A stretch of 64,000 nucleotides of DNA from Anastatus disparis (taxonomy: Eukaryota > Arthropoda > Insecta > Hymenoptera > Eupelmidae), in NCBI GenBank assembly GCA_017163975.1, contig JAFFSR010000346.1:62001-126000 (forward strand). Direction: 5' to 3'. Every line of letters begins with the position of its first letter. The stretch's first letter is position 1. Position numbers and translations under genes: made by a program. Shown in pieces: positions 53,571-64,000 of the stretch. The notes beneath the pieces were generated by a model, which did no database searches, was not told where the DNA came from, and saw only the letters and a program-made list of their open reading frames with translations.

Positions 53571-55925
53571 TTTCACCTAAAAATAACACATTAAAAATAG
53601 TCAAACAGCTACCTAAAGAGAGGCACATGTACCAGGGTAGGCTTAAACTGTTGTTTTTACCATATTCATTATGCTCAGAAAATTTTAGAATGATCGAAAG
53701 AATGGTACTTTTTCTGTAGCTCAAGAAACACATGTAGAAAAATATAATAAAGTATCATTTTTGGCGTATAAAATTATGTACCGTAAGTACCAATTTTCCA
53801 ATCGATAACAAAATTTAATTAAATATTCTACTACAAGAAACGAGTAATTTAAGCCCTTATTGAAGTGTGTTCTACTCCAGAAACTTGTATTATAGACTTT
53901 TCAATTGTTGTCAGGTTGACATCTCAAAATTAAAAAGTTCCAGTGATATCCCCATATCTAGAAGAGTTCTCAGTAAAGATTCAGGAAGGTTTTTAATTAT
54001 TTCAAAACTAATTTTAAAAATTCCTGGGGCAGATGAAAATTCGGCTGAGTTAATAACAAAGGTTAATTCTTCGAAGGAGAATGGTTCATTTAAACATTTG
54101 CTTTCATCATCTGGTATACAGTTGGTAATTTTCTGCGAAAAAATGTATATGTCTCAGACGGTACTTATTGTTTTATCATAGAAAATTAGCAATAAATTTA
54201 AATAAAAAATAGAAATCAAAATTCCATCCTCGTCAATAGATTCTAAATTTTAAACTGAACAAAATAAACTTTGTTGCAGTCAAATAAAATCATTTTTGAA
54301 AGTTTGGCATTATTATTTATGATTGTATTAGATTTGTGTAAAATTTATAAACTTTAAAATGTTATAACTCTTTAATAATTCATTATATTTAAATGAAGCA
54401 AAGTTTAAAATGATTGTTTTAATATTATCAAATAAGTTACTAAGCTAAAAATTGAATAATTACTTTCTACCGAAAAATATAGAAGATTTTCTAAAAAACT
54501 AACTTTTGACACAGACTGTATAGCCTATACAACCTTAATAAAGATTATTAACCTCTGAGTTCTTTTCAAGGTTAATATTAGCCTTTTTTGTATCATTTAC
54601 GTGATTATTTTCGTTCTCTTGTATCTTTCTTTTATTTAAAATGCTTTGGTATGTCATGTTGGCATTCCTTTCAATAAGTTTCCTGTTGAATTTTAACAGC
54701 TTTTCTATATAGTCAGCCATTAAAGTCGCCCGTAAAACGGAAGCACCTTTAAAAAGAACAACTACAGCAGAAAGTTAGTGATCTAATTGATACAAAATAT
54801 AGAAGAAAATACAAAGATACTAAGTTTAAGATTGTAACAAATACTTTGAATTAAAAAAAAAACGAAAGATTAAATGGCTCAATCTGTTAGCGTCTGTAAC
54901 TTCAGAATGTCCCGATGTGTCGTAAGATAGAGAGCGCTCTCTATTAACCTTGTTAAACGATCCTCATGAGAGCTTAGCCCACGTACTCATGACAGCTCAG
55001 CCAATGCCTCATTTAATTTATATAAAATTTTATGGCACTACTCGGGGTTCAATAAGGCGAATATACTATATAATATTCCAATATTGCAGTCATTTGTTAT
55101 CGAGCGCATGCTGATGAGATACGAATATGGCCTATGGTGATAAATCAAAAGGCCAATTAAAGAAGAAGAAGAGATACGAATTTTCGTTAAAAACAGAGCT
55201 TTCGAGCAATGTGAATAAATCAATTTTATATAAACAGTTGAAATTGTGCCGTTTAGTAATCAAAATGGAAATGTTGAGTAGTAAAAATTCAGAACATATG
55301 AGGAAATGGAAGATACAAATAAAAAATTTTCAAAAGTGGGTACGCACAAAATGGATGATAACGATTAAATATATCATTCCTTAACTTTTGAATGTTTATG
55401 TGCGGTAAAATCCAACGCCAGGGAAGGTAAAAAAAAATCTAAAAATGCTTATGCCTGTTTAGAATAAAAATTAATGTTCAAGAAAAACCAGCAAACAGGA
55501 GAAAATTTCCTTACTGTAATTTCCTCTAAATAGCATTTTGAACACAACGAACAAGGCAATAAACAAAAAAATGAAGAAATACAACAAAAAAATGCATGTA
55601 AGTATTTTCTAAATTAAAATTAAATTTATTTTCAATAAAAAATTTCAAATAATTAACCAAGAGAAATTTTAATTATTTATTTGCGTTAATATTGTATGAA
55701 TTTTATGCTGAAAAACAGTATTTCTTTTGTTTCAGATTCTATAAAAAAGAAAAATAAAAGCTTGGAACAGTTATCTAATAATTCATCAGAAACTAATATG
55801 CAAAAAGATAAAAATCCAGGTAAATATAAAATAATGAGAACAATTTTGAAAGTTCTAAAATTAATTGAGAAAATAGATGAAATCTAGTATTTTTCATTTC
55901 TCCTTATTTTATTCTTTTATGCTCG
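53571..55925. other. AT-rich region with short unidentified ORFs
   Basis: ORFs at 53867-54181 (+, 104 codons), 54535-54720 (-, 61), 55127-55384 (+, 85, very basic) and 55696-55887 (+, 63) have biased Lys/Asn/Ser/Ile composition and no motif I recognise. They may be remnants of one or more old elements or chance frames. No splice or promoter evidence supports any of them. 54900-55100 is slightly richer in GC (GAGAGCGCTCTCTATT) but unassigned. Confidence 0.35.
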
Positions 55926-55929
55926 TGAA

Positions 55930-57560
55930 AATATTTGAGAAATATTTATACAATATTCTGAAGTAATATTTGAACTATTAAATAAATTTTTCATAAAAGA
56001 TGTATGAAATATGTCAGCAATATTTACAGAATTATTTCAAAAGAATGTTTCTGAAAGATTTCTATAATTTTGCATTGCAAGATTAGCACAGATAAAAGAA
56101 TCTTTCATGTAAGATTTATGATTGATTTCAGCAATATTTACGTAAAAATATTTTTAAAAAATATTTTTGAATGATTTCTACAATCTTTTATTGAAAAATT
56201 ACCACCGTCATATAAGCATTTCGTAAAAAATTTAGGTAAGATCTCATCCATATTCCAGGAGATACAATTTAACATTTTATAGCACATTATACTTATAGTA
56301 TCAATTCATAACTGCACACACAAGCACTGCGCTAGTATGCACAAAGCAGAGCCTTTACCTTATATTGTAAATGAGGTATTCTCTTACCACTTGAGAACAA
56401 AACGCCAACGCCCGTTCTTCTACCAGTGATTAGAAATCTAATATCTTGCAGAAATAAATTGTTAAAAGATTTATAAAATTATTCGTACAGCATTCTCTAT
56501 GAGATTACGGCCATAATTCTTAAAAATATTACATTGAGAATTTCTGAAATATTTTAACAAGATTTTCAAAAATGTTTCAAATAAATATTTGAGAAATATT
56601 TATACAATATTTCCAATCAAGATTCAAACAACTAACTTAATCTTTCAAGAGAGATTAATGAAAGCTCTTAACAATGAAAACAGAAATATTTCGATAAAAT
56701 CTTGTTAAAAGAATTCTATTATCTTTCATTGCAATATTGTAACCTTTCATCAAAGATTTATAAAAGATCTCAGCAATTTCTGTAGTAATATTTCAGGCGG
56801 TCGGAACCAAATCGGTGACTTTGTTCAGTGCTTACTATAAATGCTTATAATGATTTATTTATTCATTTACACGGCAAAAATATAGTCATTTCCTCTAACC
56901 ATAATCATAATGAATAATTTGAAACGGTTACAGCAACAAAAAAATATAAAATATTGTCATGAAGCGAAAAATGCTAAATTGAAATTTATTGCATGCAAAT
57001 AACAGCCGCATCGACTATTAGATGACATTTTTCGCTTTATGACAATATTTTATATTTTTTTGTCACTGAAACTGTTTCAAATTATTCTTTATATACATGG
57101 TTAGAGGAAACGACTGTATTTTTGTCGTGCAAATTAATAAATAAATTACAATAAGCATTTAACTAAGTCACCGATTTGGTTCGGACCGCCTCTTAAAGAT
57201 TTCTACAATCTTTCATTGCAATCCTCTAACATTTGTACAAATCTTTCATGAGAGATTTATAAAAGATTTCAGCAATATTTACAATAATATTTCTGAAAGA
57301 TTTTTACAATCTTTCTTTGCAAGATTATCACAGTTATGTAAATATTTCATAAAAAATTTATGAACAATTTCAGCAATATTTACAAAATATTTCAAAAACA
57401 TATTACTGAAAGATTTCTACAATCTTTCATTTCAATATTATTAAAGTTATAAAAATCTTTCATGAATGATTTATGAAACATTTCAGCAATATTTGCAGTA
57501 ATATTTCAAGAAAATATTTCTGGAAGATTTCTATAATCTTTCATTATAGATTGCGCATAA
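55930..57560. repeat. Degenerate satellite, about 100-120 bp period
   Basis: The phrase GAAAGATTTCTACAATCTTTC, or a close variant, recurs at about 56050, 56170, 56705, 57196, 57295, 57407 and 57522, each followed by TCATG.AAGATTTAT and TTTCAGCAATATTTAC. The array is interrupted by a MITE (56794-57192) and by a SINE-like segment (56330-56460). Confidence 0.8.
56794..57192. mobile_element. TTAA-type foldback MITE inside the satellite
   Basis: GGCGGTCGGAACCAAATCGG at about 56796 is matched inverted by CCGATTTGGTTCGGACCGCC ending 57190, then TC/TTAA (57193-57196). The left TTAA is mutated. Inner arms TTTTTTTGTTGCTG... / CAGTGACAAAAAAATAT pair over 150 bp. The tips differ from family 1, so this is a related subfamily. 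Confidence 0.8.
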
Positions 57561-57948
57561 ACTACGTTACCAATTTTAGGGGGAAGGAGAGGCACCAAAA
57601 CCTACCGATGATAACACGAGGAAGGGGGGGGGGATACCTAAAGTAACGTTGAAAATCCGAATGTAGAAAAATGATTTTTTTTTTTTTTTTGCTTTCTCAT
57701 AGAGAAAGCATTAATAAAAAAATTTTGTAATAATAAAAAAAATTTTCTCCTCTTATTTCATTTATTTGTACACATTTGGATTCAAGGAGTTGAAACAAGT
57801 GATTTCCAGAAAAAGTCTGTATGCATATGTGTGTGTGCGTGTGTGTATGTATTCATTACGCTAGTTAAATCTCGAAAACTAACTAATAGGTTTACTTAAA
57901 ATTTTGCTTAAAATTTATGTCTTTTGTCCAACTGGTGCGGAAGCCATC
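57561..57948. other. Spacer with G-rich and T-rich runs
   Basis: Contains GGAAGGGGGGGGGG (57622) and a T run (57676); nothing coding. Confidence 0.45.
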
Positions 57949-58800
57949 GAAAACTGGTTTTTTTTAGCGTAGTTTTAATTTTAGAGCCATTTCAAAGATT
58001 TTTTTAAATCTTGATTTTTTAATTTTTATTTTACGTCAAGTACTCGATAAATTCGCTTTAAAATTTGCATGTAAATTATTTGCGACTGCCAAAAGAAGGA
58101 AAGTTTTGAAAACTGATTTTCTTAGCGTAGTTTTAATTTTAAAGCAATTTGAAAATTGAAAAAAAAATTTTTACTCTCCATTTTCCTTCTGTTTAACGTA
58201 AACTACTGATAGATTTGCTCCAAAATTTGTATAGAAGTTATTTGCTACTGTATGGAGAAAACAAGCCTTTGAAAACTAATTTTCTTAGTGCAGTTTCGAT
58301 TTTGAAGCATTTTTAAAATTATCAAAAAAATTTCCTTTTTCAATTTTTTTTCTAGTTTACGTAAACCATTCGATAGATGTACTACAAAATTTGAATACAA
58401 TTTATTCGTTACTATCTAAAGAAAATAAGTTTTTAAAAACTAATTTTCTTAACGTAGTTACAATTTCAAAAAATTTAAAAAATTTTGAAAATAATTGAAA
58501 TTAAAAAAAAAATGTATTTATTTTACGTAAAGTACACGATAGATTTGTTCTAAAATTTTCAGGAAAATTAATTGCAACTGCCAAAAGTAATGAAATTTTT
58601 AGAAACTGCTCAATCTAGCATAGTTTTAATTTTTAAGCATTTTAAAATGAAAAAAAAAAAATATTTTTTTCAATTTTATTTATTTAGCCAATTAGATTTT
58701 GAAAACCACTCACTTCAACTTTTACATACAATCTATTTTTTGTCGAACTAGGCGGAAAGCTATTAAAAATTTCTTTTTTTAGTGTAGTTTTAATTTTATA
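57949..58800. repeat. About 163 bp tandem repeat, six degenerate units
   Basis: ACTGATTTTCTTAGCGTAGT or variants occur at about 57951, 58112, 58277, 58440, 58606 and 58765, each followed by TTTAATTTTA.AGCATTT and, about 60 bases later, TTTACGTAAA.TAC.CGATAGAT. A diverged satellite-like array. Confidence 0.82.
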
Positions 58801-59560
58801 CTAGCCTAATTTATCTCGCTTATAATGTCGCTCGGTTGAATTTTCATAATTATCTTATGTAACGGTTATTTTGCACACGTTACAAAAAAGAATTATCTTT
58901 TAATTTAATATAACTTTCAGCCAAGTCTACAAATTTTACTATATGCGGAGCCGCTAAAAACTATAAAAATTACACTAAATATTATATAGCGAACTTCGAT
59001 TATGCTGGCTAGTAAAGTTATTGATAAGCGACAAAATCTTACTCTATGTATTTGTCGCTGCGTGTCTCTCTCTCTCTCTCTTGCCTAATTGAGAGACACG
59101 TTGCCGGGAGCACATTTTCCTTGTTTCTAAGGGTTTGATTCCTACTACTTAAACCCTCTTAATGTTCATATAAATATATATATTTTATGTAATCTGAGAG
59201 ACAAGGATCGTGGAGGCGTCGGGGTAAGCAATGGGAAATATATTTATTAAATCATATAGTCAAGTGATATAATTTAATTGAAAGCACGTTGAATTAAGGC
59301 TAAAAACAATTCATTAACTAAAAAGAACCAGTATAAAAAAAAAGGTCATGACTAATGTTAAGTAAATAAGCTATAGACATACTGAATCACCCGGATGCTG
59401 GATCACCCCCTCTCTCTTCAAAGTGATCTAAAATCCTTACGCATTGTAGATCATCTCAGTGATCTAGAATCCGAACATGATCCAAAATGCCTATAGCGTT
59501 TTCTACTATTTTTTTTCTTTGATTTTTTTTTCTTGCAAATGGTTTTGTAAGAGATAAAAT
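58801..59560. other. Spacer with repeat end and short CT run
   Basis: 58801-58845 is the inverted counterpart of 26635-26675. GAGAGACACG at 59090 pairs with CGTGTCTCTC at 59062 around a (CT)n run. No gene. Confidence 0.5.
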
Positions 59561-59564
59561 AATT

Positions 59565-59981
59565 TCATGAGTTTGACATTGTGTAGTGTACAAACAGTTT
59601 TATAAATTGGATTATGGTTTGTGCATATGGTAACACACTTAAAATATTGATATTATAAGCAGGAAACTTAAATCGTAACAGCCATTTTCGTTCTAATTCA
59701 TTCATAACAAAAATTTTAGAAGCATCATATAAATATTCCCCAAGTAAGTTTGCAATTTGAGAGTAGTCAAGCCCATCAGTATTCCAAGCTATTCCGTGAT
59801 TATGTTTGAGGCGAATGTTTTCTGCTTGCAACTCATCAGAGTGCCTTTTTCATGGAAAAGGTTTTTTAGATATATAAACGATAGTATCGTCACTTTTATC
59901 GAGAAAAATAATTGCTATTTCCTTTAGAACATATTCATCGCCCATTTGCTTAAAACCAATCATGTCTACTGCATACTCCAT
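59565..59981 (-). pseudogene. Accessory protein (MEYxVDMxG family) of the second Polinton-like element, broken
   Basis: It begins at ATG 59981 with MEYAVDMIGFKQMGDEYVLKE, matching the plus-strand gene at 40401. An in-frame TGA lies near 59850; the open part after it (59831-59565) has SQIANLLGEYLYDASKIFVM and KWLLRFKF, then diverges. The C-terminal CALHN segment is not recognisable. It lies just downstream of the capsid-like gene, the same order as in the first copy. Function unknown. Confidence 0.5.
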
Positions 59982-60030
59982 TTTGAAATGATAATTTTTT
60001 TTTCAGGTGAAAATGAGAATAATATATTAT

Positions 60031-61427
60031 TTAGACAAGCTTCCTGACGTCTCCACAAATAGGATTGTACTGAACGATGCGATTAAGTAAGATCATACAA
60101 TAAGCTGAAGTATTAGCAGAAAAGTCTGTTTTAGACTCAAATTCTAGACGTACATCGACAGTAGCGCTTTTTAGAGATTCATTTTGTCGTAAGCAGTCAA
60201 TAAATATGAGTGGTTCAAAGTTGATAAACTGAAACTTTGTCAACAATGGCTGTGGATCATTTCTGTAATAGCTTTCCTGAAAATTAGCGTACATATCATA
60301 GAGAATAGCAAACTGATTCTCAGATATGTCAAGATTGAGATTGTTGTATGGATAATATTGCGAATTTAAGAAAAGTCTCACATTACTAATATTACAGTTG
60401 TCAAAGTGACTGGCATTTAGATTTTGAACCTTTTTTTCCCGATTGTAATCCAAGAATCACAAAACGTGGTTTCTCCAATTGATTTAAAGTTTTTACCGTC
60501 CAGACGCGTTTATTTGTTGTTGAAAAAAGAGGATATTCAAATAACTCCCAAGAACGAAAACTCATAGAAATAGAATTATCTTTGCCAATTAAATTTAACA
60601 GCTGGATTTTTTGCTTATCTGATTAAATAACATATGACATTAACCACTCTATCTTTGAACATTTTATTTAATAATTTTAATATGTAGCTACAGTGTTGGC
60701 TACAGTATCTTCCTGGATTGTAGCATTTAGGTCGTTTCTTGATCCTGTGAGAATAAGTTCATGCTTCATATTAACAACAATTTTCTTGTAATCTTCTGCG
60801 AAGCCCAAAATCATACTTGGAGGAATATAAACGTCAAAATTTCCTTGTTCATCTAATAATTTTTTGTTTTCTTCTTCAACGCTAAGCCAGCCTGCATTCT
60901 CTAATATGAGAGTCTGATTTGAATTAAATGAAGCGCATCCCTTTATAAGACTACTTAAACCAACATTTTTACTTTTATCTATCTTTACAGCATTAAGTTC
61001 ATATCGAATTTCATCAAACAGATAACAAATGCCATTGTTAACGAAATTACGAATTTTAGTTAGTGCTTGACCATCTGGTTTTTGTAATCTTCCATATACA
61101 TAGACGTACACTCGACGGTAACATATTCTATGATAATTCTTTTTCCCACATTTAAAAATTAACCAATAAAAATGAGCGGACTGACGGAATCATCCAATAA
61201 TGTCGCGTTATTTTAAAATCACAAAAAAAGAACTATCATAGAATATGTTTTCGTTGACTGTAACTACATGATGGTAAGAGGCATAAATCTTGATGCTGAA
61301 AAGAAATAAGAATTTCATCACTATTATTGAAGCTTAATGTGGAGTATGGTTGATGTGTGTGAATCTCATAATGAGCAATAGACTCATCGAATACGACACC
61401 TGATTGAATGCTTAGAATTTCGTCCAT
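60031..61427 (-). pseudogene. Major-capsid-like gene of the second Polinton-like element, broken
   Basis: The N-terminal piece 61427-61236 (MDEILSIQSGVVFDESIAHY) parallels that of 38886. Further pieces: 61111-60677 (FVNNGICYLFDEIRYELNAV, PPSMILGFAEDYKKIVVNMK) and 60453-60031 (NASHFDNCNISNVRLFLNSQ, FAILYDMYANFQESYY, AYCMILLNRIVQYNP). The SFRSW and VWTVKT region (60640-60450) is legible between them with frameshifts. Thus several shifts but few stops, a younger or better preserved copy than the plus-strand one. Proposed role: capsid shell protein of a Polinton-like virus; decayed here. Confidence 0.6.
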
Positions 61428-61603
61428 TTTCCTGGAAGCAGCAAAGAATGATACAATTTATTTTTTTCTACGTACTTTTAGACCTATGCTTTTGAGAAAC
61501 AGGATGCTCTTCCGTGTTAACAGTTTGAGTACTTTTGGTGGATTGATGGTGGGTTGACATGATAGCTGACTTATATACACACTTGAATTGTAAACGATTC
61601 CCA

Positions 61604-62273
61604 TTATACGGATTTTATTTGAAGTCTAATAGTAATTTCCTCCCCTCGGAAATTCACTAAATTTTCGACTTGATCAACGATTTGGATTTAAAGATGATCT
61701 ATACTCTTAACGTTGAGTGGTAAATATATGACATGCGATGGAACTTCTATGATTTTATATCCTGGAGGAACTTTTGGGAAAAACTCATGGATCGTATGAA
61801 CTTTTTTGTCGTTAATGTAAGCACCTGTAGTAATATTACACTCTACTCTGAGTGCGTTCATTTTCAATATCTTCACAGGTAAATTAGAGCTGCGATGAAT
61901 GTTTTCATTAAGAACGTAACAAGCGAAACCGAGAAGACGGCCTATTGAATAACGAGGTCTAATATTCATCTGATGACTGCAATAAATTTCACTTTTGAGA
62001 GTTGTTAGCTTTAAGGAAAACTCTGTTCCATTAGATTTCAAATCTTTTTGCAAAAATTGAATTATAGCATCGATTTCATAACTGCCAGTAGAAATAGTAA
62101 TAATCTTCTCTCCGTTTATATAAATTTTATTATTCGAATCGTCAACATTGGGAATCGAGTTGAATGTTAAACGTTCAACTAAACTTTAAACAAAATTCTT
62201 ATGCTGTGGGAAAATATTGTGCTTCTAAGAGAGAAGATTTGCCTGAAAGACTCAAAGTAAAACTATCTTCCAT
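61604..62273 (-). pseudogene. Minor-capsid (penton)-like gene of the second element, broken
   Basis: It starts at ATG 62273 with Met-Glu-Asp-Ser, loses frame around 62190-62060, and is open at 62053-61688 (RYSIGRLLGFACYVLNENIH, LKMNALRVECNITTGAYIN, FFPKVPPGYKIIEVPSHVIY). After one in-frame TAA (61688) it continues with VNFRGEEITIRLQ to TAA at 61604. The frame order and final RGE-E-T-RL segment match the first copy, and it lies between protease and capsid genes. Capsid role is inference. Confidence 0.5.
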
Positions 62274-62409
62274 GGCTGTTTGAAAAAAAATGAGTCCACT
62301 TGTCTAAAAACTCTTCTTCTACAGTCCTTCACACAAAAATTGAAGACAAAGAAGTCTACAAATGAATAAGTCAAAATTCTGATATCTTTTATAGTTGTAT
62401 TTCACTTCT

Positions 62410-64000
62410 TTTAGGTTAATATAACATGAGATCTATAGGAGGTTTAAGATTACCTAAACTATCAAAATAAAGCACTTCAGAACCTCGTTTTCGATAACAT
62501 ACCCAGTAAGTGCCTTTATTTTAAAAATCATCTAAGTTAACTATAGCAGATTTGTTATGCCATGGACCATCAGAAGGTAGATTATTTCTCATGAAAACAC
62601 CTCGAAAATATAGGATTCGCATTGTACGAGCATACTTCATAAGATCATAGTCAGTCAGTGCACGATTTGGCAAAGTTCAATCGAAGTTTTTTTTTTAACT
62701 TGACTATGACCAATATAAGGTTTCATAAAGAATTCCATTCCAGTTTTATATGATAGAAGATAGAGACTTTTTCCTAGAGCAATAGCTTCCATAGTTTTAT
62801 TATGCCTCTTACTTTCTTCATAATTTTCCTGTGCAGATTTAGCCTCATTTACTGCTTTAGCTATTCTAGCAGCTCCTCCAGCCAGAACACCAGTTGCACT
62901 TACAAGGAGAGTGTTTCACCTTCGGGTCACCGTTTTTGCTCAAATTTTGGGAATGTTTTCTAGATGCAGAAATATGAAGAAAGCCAAAATTTTAGAGGCC
63001 AACGCTCAATATTTCCCTAGTTACAGGCCATCGAAGAAAATCACTAAAAAAGTTACTAGATTTTCAAACGCTTATAGTTCCTCAGCATTATGAGCTAGAA
63101 GTTTAAACCTTTTTTTTAAATGAAAGCTGAGCTCAAATCCTTTCAAAATAGCACCTATACCATCTCAAAATATTATTTTTTCCCAAAGTTAGAGCGTAAT
63201 AAAGATTGGACCTGCATTTTTTGTTTAAAACATTAATTAATAATAAAAGCTAAAATTGGGTTCAATCTTTATTACGCTCCAACTTTGGGAAAAAATAATA
63301 TTTTGAGATGGTATAGGTGCTATTTTGAAAGGATTTCAGCTCAGCTTTCATTTAAAAAAAAGGTTTAAACTTCTAGCTCATAATGCTGAGGAACTATAAG
63401 CGTTTGAAAATCTAGTAACTTTTTTAGTGATTTTCTTCGATGGCCTGTAACTAGGGAAATATTGAGCGTTGGCCTCTAAAATTTTGGCTTTCTTAATATT
63501 TCTGCATCTAGAAAATATTCCCAAAATTTGAGCAAAAACGGTGACCCGAAGGTGAAACACTCTCCTTGTTAGTGCTGCGAACAATAGTATAAGGAAAGGC
63601 AGAGCGCCACCTATTTTTAATGGAACAGGTAGAATACGTGGAATGATAATTTTTTTCTTACCGCCAACGATCTGAAGAGCTTAACGTGCACCTTTTAAGG
63701 TGGACTGAATAATTTTGCAAGAATGTTTACTTGGTTTTAATGATTTTCTACTTGCAGTTACTAATTTACTCAATTTTACACCTATTCCTGTCTTTCCTTT
63801 TAATTTCATAGCATTTGCAAAAACAAAAGCAGTTGCTTTTCCGCTAAGACGTGCATCTTTGGCTCTAACACGCTGCCAAGCTTCATCAGCGAGCTTCTTG
63901 TCCGCTACTTTTCGATCAGCATTTTTATCAGAATAAGATATGTCATGTTCTTTGCATGCTTGACCAAATAGATTGATACCTGTATCACCTCTTTTTAGAC
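62410..64000 (-). pseudogene. Phospholipase A2-like plus adenain-like protease gene, truncated and interrupted
   Basis: The 5' end lies beyond the window. Read leftward from 64000: a PLA2-like segment with GQACKEHDISYSDKNA (the HDxxY pair of the parvovirus-VP1/Polinton type), ADKKLADEAWQRV, then a basic stretch, PRILPVPLKIGG, and a Gly/Ala-rich hydrophobic segment, where a family 3 element interrupts (62903-63568). Then KRHNKTMEAIALGKSLYLL, and finally the protease: TDYDLMKYA-like, FRGVFMR, IVNLDD, and GTYWVCYRKRG, in which the catalytic His of GTHW is Tyr, then YFDSLGNLKPP. It stops near 62410 before the Cys box. An in-frame stop also occurs at about 63682. In virions the PLA2 domain aids membrane passage; this copy cannot encode a working protein. 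Confidence 0.65.
62903..63568. mobile_element. Intact 666 bp foldback element (family 3), TTA target duplication
   Basis: It begins CAAGGAGAGTGTTTCACCTT and ends with the exact inverse, between TTA at 62900-62902 and 63569-63571. Arms of about 300 bp pair almost perfectly; the centre contains AAACATTAATTAATAATAAA. The reading frame of the interrupted virus-like gene is continuous once the element and one TTA are discounted. Noncoding; the 60- and 68-codon ORFs are mirror artefacts. Confidence 0.9.

Noticed and set aside
62911..63584. 60- and 68-codon mirror ORFs
   Set aside because: Both arms of a noncoding foldback element read the same because it is a palindrome.

Overview
This 64 kb window is AT-rich eukaryotic DNA, most likely from an insect and plausibly a hymenopteran. 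The reasons are spliced or decayed genes, abundant TA and GA microsatellites, tRNA-derived SINEs, I/Jockey/CR1-like LINEs, a Ty3/mag-type LTR retrotransposon, and capsid/protease genes of the Polinton (Maverick)-like kind common in insect genomes. There is no operon structure. Almost everything recognisable is mobile DNA in several nested layers. The one probable host gene is a single exon resembling Van Gogh/strabismus (36333-36870).

Layout: 1-5090 holds an AT-hook pseudogene fragment and a DNA transposon with about 400 bp inverted ends. Its dead transposase is interrupted by a 420 bp foldback element with an ATAT target duplication. 5090-6910 is a pile of foldback elements. 7628-16718 is one LTR retrotransposon with matching 311 bp LTRs (the 5' copy enlarged by a TTAA-type MITE), a primer-binding site, decayed gag, protease and partial reverse transcriptase. 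Where the rest of pol should be it carries two intact cargo ORFs: the C-lobe of a VRK-family pseudokinase and a 581-residue F-box/leucine-rich-repeat-like protein. This is the most interesting object in the window.

16720-28400 is repeats: GAGGCG-rich repeats, microsatellites, and a 2.7 kb TTAA-flanked element with a decayed Mutator-like gene. 28430-34290 has broken LINE copies with TTAA-type insertions. 34334-35251 is a large mariner-like hairpin. 37236-41584 holds decayed virus-like genes (adenain-like protease, minor-capsid-like, major-capsid-like and an accessory protein). 41905-47683 is a mariner-like foldback split by a 5.1 kb transposon whose two 1.96 kb arms are an almost perfect palindrome, each carrying the same open transposase-like gene. 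47700-59500 has tandem repeats, satellites, SINEs and a minus-strand LINE split by a 666 bp element. 59565-64000 is a second, minus-strand set of virus-like genes, including a phospholipase A2-like domain, running off the window end.

Several insertions can be verified without a database: removing the insert and one target duplication restores the reading frame or the known empty site. These are the 2884-3303 foldback in a transposase, the 28668-29043 MITE in a LINE, the 51252-53264 element in another LINE, the 62903-63568 element in a virus-like gene, 7802-8190 in an LTR, and 20873-23603 in a repeat whose empty site lies at 17680. They give a relative history and define target-duplication rules (TTAA, TTA, ATAT, TA) for otherwise anonymous families.
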